Assembly (NCBI GenBank): GCA_046349085.1
Contig: JAXMDA010000012.1
Location: 10,032 to 74,031, forward strand
Origin: JAJXWB01 sp046349085
GTDB taxonomy: Bacteria > Pseudomonadota > Alphaproteobacteria > Rhizobiales > Beijerinckiaceae
Reading direction: 5' to 3'
Length of the DNA stretch: 64,000 nt
Numbering within the stretch: position 1 is the first letter of the stretch; every line of letters begins with the position of its first letter. The position numbers and the translations under genes are program-made. Shown piece by piece: positions 61,216 to 64,000 of the stretch. Under the pieces are notes generated by a model. That model was not told where the DNA came from, made no database searches, and saw nothing but the letters and a program-made list of their open reading frames with translations.

Positions 61216-61991
61216 GCCAGGCCGATATCGACGCCACCCGCGCGCCGCTGATGGAGCATCTGATCGAACTGCGCCAGCGCCTGATCCGCGCGCTCGTCGC
61301 CTTTCTCGTGATGTTCATCGTCTGCTTCTTCTTCGCCAAGAACATCTACAACCTGCTGGTGCTGCCCTATCAGCACGCCGCCGGTCCCGAGGCGAAGCTG
61401 ATCTACACGGCGCCGCAGGAATTCTTCTTCACGCAGATCAAGGTGGCGATGTTCGCCGCCGCCTTCCTGTCCTGTCCTGTCATCTTCTCGCAGATCTACG
61501 CCTTCGTCGCGCCGGGTCTCTACAAGAACGAGCGCGACGCCTTCCGGCCCTATCTGTTCGCCACGCCCGTGTTCTTCCTGGCCGGCGCGCTGCTGGTGTT
61601 CTTCGTGGTGATGCCGAACCTGCTGCATTTCTTCATCGGCATGCAGCAGGCCAACGAACCGGGGAAGGCGCAGATCGAACTGCTGCCCCGCGTGTCGGAA
61701 TATCTCGGGCTGGTGATGACGCTGATCTTCGCCTTCGGCATCGTCTTCCAGTTGCCGGTGGTGCTGACCCTGCTCGGGCGCGTCGGCATCATCGACACGG
61801 CCTTTCTGCGCTCGAACCGCCGCTACGCCATCGTCATCGTCTTCGTCATCGCCGCCGTGCTGACCCCGCCCGACGTGTTCAGCCAGCTCGCCCTCGCCAT
61901 TCCCGGCGTGCTTCTCTACGAGGCCTCGATCATTTCGGTCGGGATGATCGAGAAGAAGCGGGCGCAGGAAGCGGCCGAAAAGGCGGATTGA
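61212..61991 (+). CDS. tatC: Sec-independent translocase subunit TatC
   Basis: Core receptor for twin-arginine signal peptides. The 259-residue protein has six spans, the N-terminal MEHLIELRQRLIRALVAFLV signature, the first periplasmic loop with TAPQEFFFTQIKVAMFAA, and the conserved KNERDAFRPYLFATPVFF region. ATG 61212 overlaps the tatB stop. A palindromic repeat, not a recognisable terminator, separates it from serS. Confidence 0.97.
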   Translation: MSQADIDATRAPLMEHLIELRQRLIRALVAFLVMFIVCFFFAKNIYNLLVLPYQHAAGPEAKLIYTAPQEFFFTQIKVAMFAAAFLSCPVIFSQIYAFVAPGLYKNERDAFRPYLFATPVFFLAGALLVFFVVMPNLLHFFIGMQQANEPGKAQIELLPRVSEYLGLVMTLIFAFGIVFQLPVVLTLLGRVGIIDTAFLRSNRRYAIVIVFVIAAVLTPPDVFSQLALAIPGVLLYEASIISVGMIEKKRAQEAAEKAD

Positions 61992-62255
61992 CCTTCGCCG
62001 TCATGCCCGCGGGCATCCACGACAGGCCGCTCAAACCAACTTCGCCCATTGCCTCGCTCCTTCGGAGCCGCTTGGCGTGGATGACGGCTCGGGTGTTGAC
62101 CCCTTCTCCCGCTTGCGGGAGAAGGTGGCGCGCGCAGCGCGACGGATGAGGGACTTTTCCGCATCCGCAATCGCTGGACCCTCATCCGACCCTCGCTGAT
62201 GCGAGGGCCACCTTCTCCCATTTCATGGGAGAAGGGGACGCTTTCGAGATTTCAG
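61992..62255. repeat. tatC-serS gap with CCTTCTCCC palindromic repeat
   Basis: The 264-base gap has no CDS. Its centre (62100-62237) is a composite palindrome: CCTTCTCCCGCTTGCGGGAG and GAAGGTGGC on the left, GCCACCTTCTCCCATTTCAT and GGGAGAAGG on the right, with CCCTCATCCG/CGGATGAGGG inside. It reaches to within 19 bases of the serS start, so it forms the serS leader. Confidence 0.7.
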
Positions 62256-63698
62256 ATGTTCGACATCAAAGCCATCCGCGACGACAAGGCCGCCTTCGAC
62301 CGCGCCCGTGAGCGCCGAAACCTGCCGCCGCTCGCCGATCATCTCATCGCCCTCGACGACAACAGGCGCGCGGCAATCGCCAAACTGCAGACCGCGCAGG
62401 AGCGCCGCAATGCGGCGTCGAAGGAAATCGGCCTCGCCATGCGCGAGAAGGATATGGCCAAGGCCGACGCGCTGAAGGCGGAAGTCGCCGCGCTGAAGGA
62501 AAACTGGCCGGCCATGGAGCAGGCCGAGCGCGAGGCGAACGAGGCGTTGAACGACGCGCTCTCCGAAATCCCGAATTCGCCGCTCGGCGAGGTTCCCGAA
62601 GGCAAGGACGAGCACGACAACGTCGAAGTCTCCAAATGGGGAACGCCGCGCGACTTCGCTTTTCAGCCGAAAGAGCATTTCGACCTCGGCGAGGCGCTCG
62701 GCCTGATGGATTTCGAAAGCGCGTCGAAAATTTCCGGCGCGCGCTTCGTCGTTCTCAAGGGCAAGCTCGCCCGCCTCGAACGCGCGCTCGCGCAATTCAT
62801 GCTCGACACGCATACGGATCAGCACGGCTACAGCGAAGTGGCGCCGCCGCTGCTGGTGCGCGACGACGCCATGTTCGGGACGGCGCAATTGCCGAAGTTT
62901 CGCGAGGATCAGTTCAGCGCAGGCCGATTGATCAGTAACGATGAGATGTATGAGAACATTGAGGCTCAGGCTCGAAGGGCCGCAGCGAAGGACCTTGGCA
63001 AGCCAATCGACGAAGTCTCAATGAAGGAGCTCATTGACGGCAATTATTTCAACCGGTTCGATTTTCGTGAAGTACCGGAGATGACGCAATTTTGGCTCAT
63101 CCCCACAGCCGAAGTCCCGCTCACCAATCTCGTTCGCGGACAGATCATCGACGAAGCCAAACTCCCGCTGCGTCTCACCGCCGGCACCTACTGCTTCCGC
63201 GCAGAAGCCGGCGCTGCCGGCCGCGACACGCGCGGCATGATCCGCCAGCACCAGTTCTACAAGGTCGAGCTCGTCTCCATCACGACGCCCGAACAGGCGC
63301 TGGAAGAACACGAGCGCATGACCGGCTGCGCGGAGAAGATCCTGCAATTGCTGGAGCTGCCCTATCGCAAGGTCGTGCTTTGCACCGGCGACATGGGCTT
63401 CGCCAGCCAGAAGACCTACGACCTCGAAGTCTGGCTGCCGGGGCAGGGCAAATATCGCGAGATTTCGTCCTGCTCGGTCTGCGGCGATTTCCAGGCGCGC
63501 CGCATGAACGCGCGCTACCGGCCGGCGGATGGAAAAGGCCCGCGCTTCGTCGCCACGCTCAACGGCTCCGGCGTCGCCGTCGGCCGCGCGCTGGTGGCGG
63601 TGCTGGAGAATTACCAGAACGCCGACGGCTCGGTGACGGTGCCGGCGGTCCTGCGAGGGTACATGGGCGGGTTGGAAAGAATTGAGCGGACTGGATAA
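62256..63698 (+). CDS. serS: Seryl-tRNA synthetase with an internal insertion
   Basis: Charges tRNA-Ser and tRNA-Sec. The 480-residue enzyme has the N-terminal tRNA-binding coiled coil (about 30-100), then class II motifs: motif 1 region HGYSEVAPPLLVRDDAMFGT, motif 2 FRAEAGAAGRDTRGMIRQHQ, and motif 3 LNGSGVAVGRALVAVLENYQ. It is ~50 residues longer than usual (~425-430). Residues ~221-279, between QLPKFREDQF and WLIPTAEVPL, form an insertion where most SerRSs have only about ten residues. That insert has about 50% G+C by hand count (88 of 177), clearly below the flanking DNA, and uses codons rare elsewhere (TTG, ATT, TAT, CTT). The reading frame is kept. Confidence 0.94.
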   Translation: MFDIKAIRDDKAAFDRARERRNLPPLADHLIALDDNRRAAIAKLQTAQERRNAASKEIGLAMREKDMAKADALKAEVAALKENWPAMEQAEREANEALNDALSEIPNSPLGEVPEGKDEHDNVEVSKWGTPRDFAFQPKEHFDLGEALGLMDFESASKISGARFVVLKGKLARLERALAQFMLDTHTDQHGYSEVAPPLLVRDDAMFGTAQLPKFREDQFSAGRLISNDEMYENIEAQARRAAAKDLGKPIDEVSMKELIDGNYFNRFDFREVPEMTQFWLIPTAEVPLTNLVRGQIIDEAKLPLRLTAGTYCFRAEAGAAGRDTRGMIRQHQFYKVELVSITTPEQALEEHERMTGCAEKILQLLELPYRKVVLCTGDMGFASQKTYDLEVWLPGQGKYREISSCSVCGDFQARRMNARYRPADGKGPRFVATLNGSGVAVGRALVAVLENYQNADGSVTVPAVLRGYMGGLERIERTG

Positions 63699-63823
63699 CT
63701 TTGCGCGACTCTAGTTCCCTCCCCCCTTGAGGGGGAGGGTTAGGGTGGGGGGTCGGGAAACCCTGCGAGATTGGCGATTGTCATCGGAACGCAACCCTCG
63801 CAAGATTCCCCGACCCCCTCCCC
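63699..63823. repeat. CCTCCCCC..GGGGGAGGG repeat element after serS
   Basis: CCCTCCCCCCTTGAGGGGGAGGG is a hairpin at the left end. GGGGGTCGGG is matched in inverted form by CCCCGACCCCC at the right, with AACCCTGCGAGATTG against CAACCCTCGCAAGATT between. It directly abuts the DUF559 remnant. Confidence 0.6.
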
Positions 63824-64000
63824 GTGGATTTCGCCTGTCACGAGGCGCGGCTGGTCATCGAATTGGATGGCGCGACGCATTCGACCGATGAAGAACTGGC
63901 CCCGACGCCCAGCGTCAGAAAAGGATCGAAGCCGAAGGTTACGCCTTCCTCCGGTTCCGCAATGCCGAGCTATTCGAAAATCTCGACGGCGTCATCGAAA
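63824..64000 (+). pseudogene. Truncated, frameshifted DUF559 (endonuclease-like) remnant, cut by window end
   Basis: Translation from 63824 gives VDFACHEARLVIELDGATHS, close to the core of DUF559 proteins (Vsr-like endonuclease fold, in which V-D-F-x-C and E-x-D-G-x-x-H are conserved). The frame is lost at the CCCC run 63900-63903. In the shifted frame it continues DAQRQKRIEAEGYAFLRFRN followed by ELFENLDGVIE, again DUF559-like. Restoring one base there would rejoin the two halves. The N-terminal part of the family is missing and is replaced by a palindromic repeat. I therefore call it a remnant. A base error at the homopolymer could account for the frameshift but not for the missing N-terminus. 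Confidence 0.7.

Overview
This 64 kb window is a high-G+C chromosomal segment of an alphaproteobacterium, most likely of the order Hyphomicrobiales (Rhizobiales). The evidence is gene order and family type: proS-lolC/E-lolD-dnaE, rpsB-tsf-pyrH-frr-uppS-cdsA-dxr-rseP-bamA-lpxD-fabZ-lpxA-lpxB, gltA/gltX/comEC/lexA, trp-moaC-moeA, tpiA/secG/pyrG and tatABC-serS. Further support comes from GTTC-N7-GTTC LexA boxes and from palindromic intergenic repeats typical of this order. I cannot name a genus. Nearly all of it is core chromosome. I see no rRNA, tRNA, CRISPR array, prophage or complete insertion sequence.

Layout. 1-5.2 kb: argG (E. coli-type), a spermidine-synthase-like protein, tgt, an RraA-like protein and an alpha/beta hydrolase. 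5.2-5.65 kb: a probable minus-strand small RNA. 5.65-13.5 kb: proS, one LolC/E permease, lolD, a PilZ protein, then dnaE preceded by a LexA-controlled micro-ORF and a candidate sRNA. 13.5-19.3 kb: sohB, an AidB-like acyl-CoA dehydrogenase, an MFS carrier, a lytic transglycosylase and a GlsB-like membrane protein. 19.4-35.1 kb: the translation/isoprenoid/outer-membrane cluster from rpsB to lpxB. 35.1-42.5 kb: AhpD-like protein, gltA, gltX, comEC, lexA. 42.5-45.1 kb: small accessory genes. 45.3-53.3 kb: trpG-trpD-trpC-moaC-moeA facing trpE-ppiD. 53.3-57.3 kb: DUF488, tpiA, secG, pyrG, slyX. 57.4-60.2 kb: poorly conserved exported proteins and an MHS transporter. 60.4-63.7 kb: tatA-tatB-tatC-serS, followed by a broken DUF559 remnant at the edge.

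How the genes work together. The rpsB-lpxB stretch couples ribosome function (S2, EF-Ts, RRF) to UMP kinase, undecaprenyl and MEP-isoprenoid precursors, CDP-diacylglycerol, the site-2 protease, BamA and early lipid A synthesis. Many genes overlap by GTGA/ATGA, which suggests translational coupling. Two LexA-controlled promoters with the same architecture appear: one autoregulates lexA, the other drives a 32-residue single-span membrane peptide just upstream of dnaE.

The items most worth a second look are that SOS micro-ORF with its neighbouring sRNA-like unit, a compositionally odd ~59-codon insertion in serS, a tgt product without the usual zinc ligands, a missing lpxI between lpxA and lpxB, an apparent inversion of the trpGDC-moaC-moeA block, and several families of palindromic intergenic repeats.
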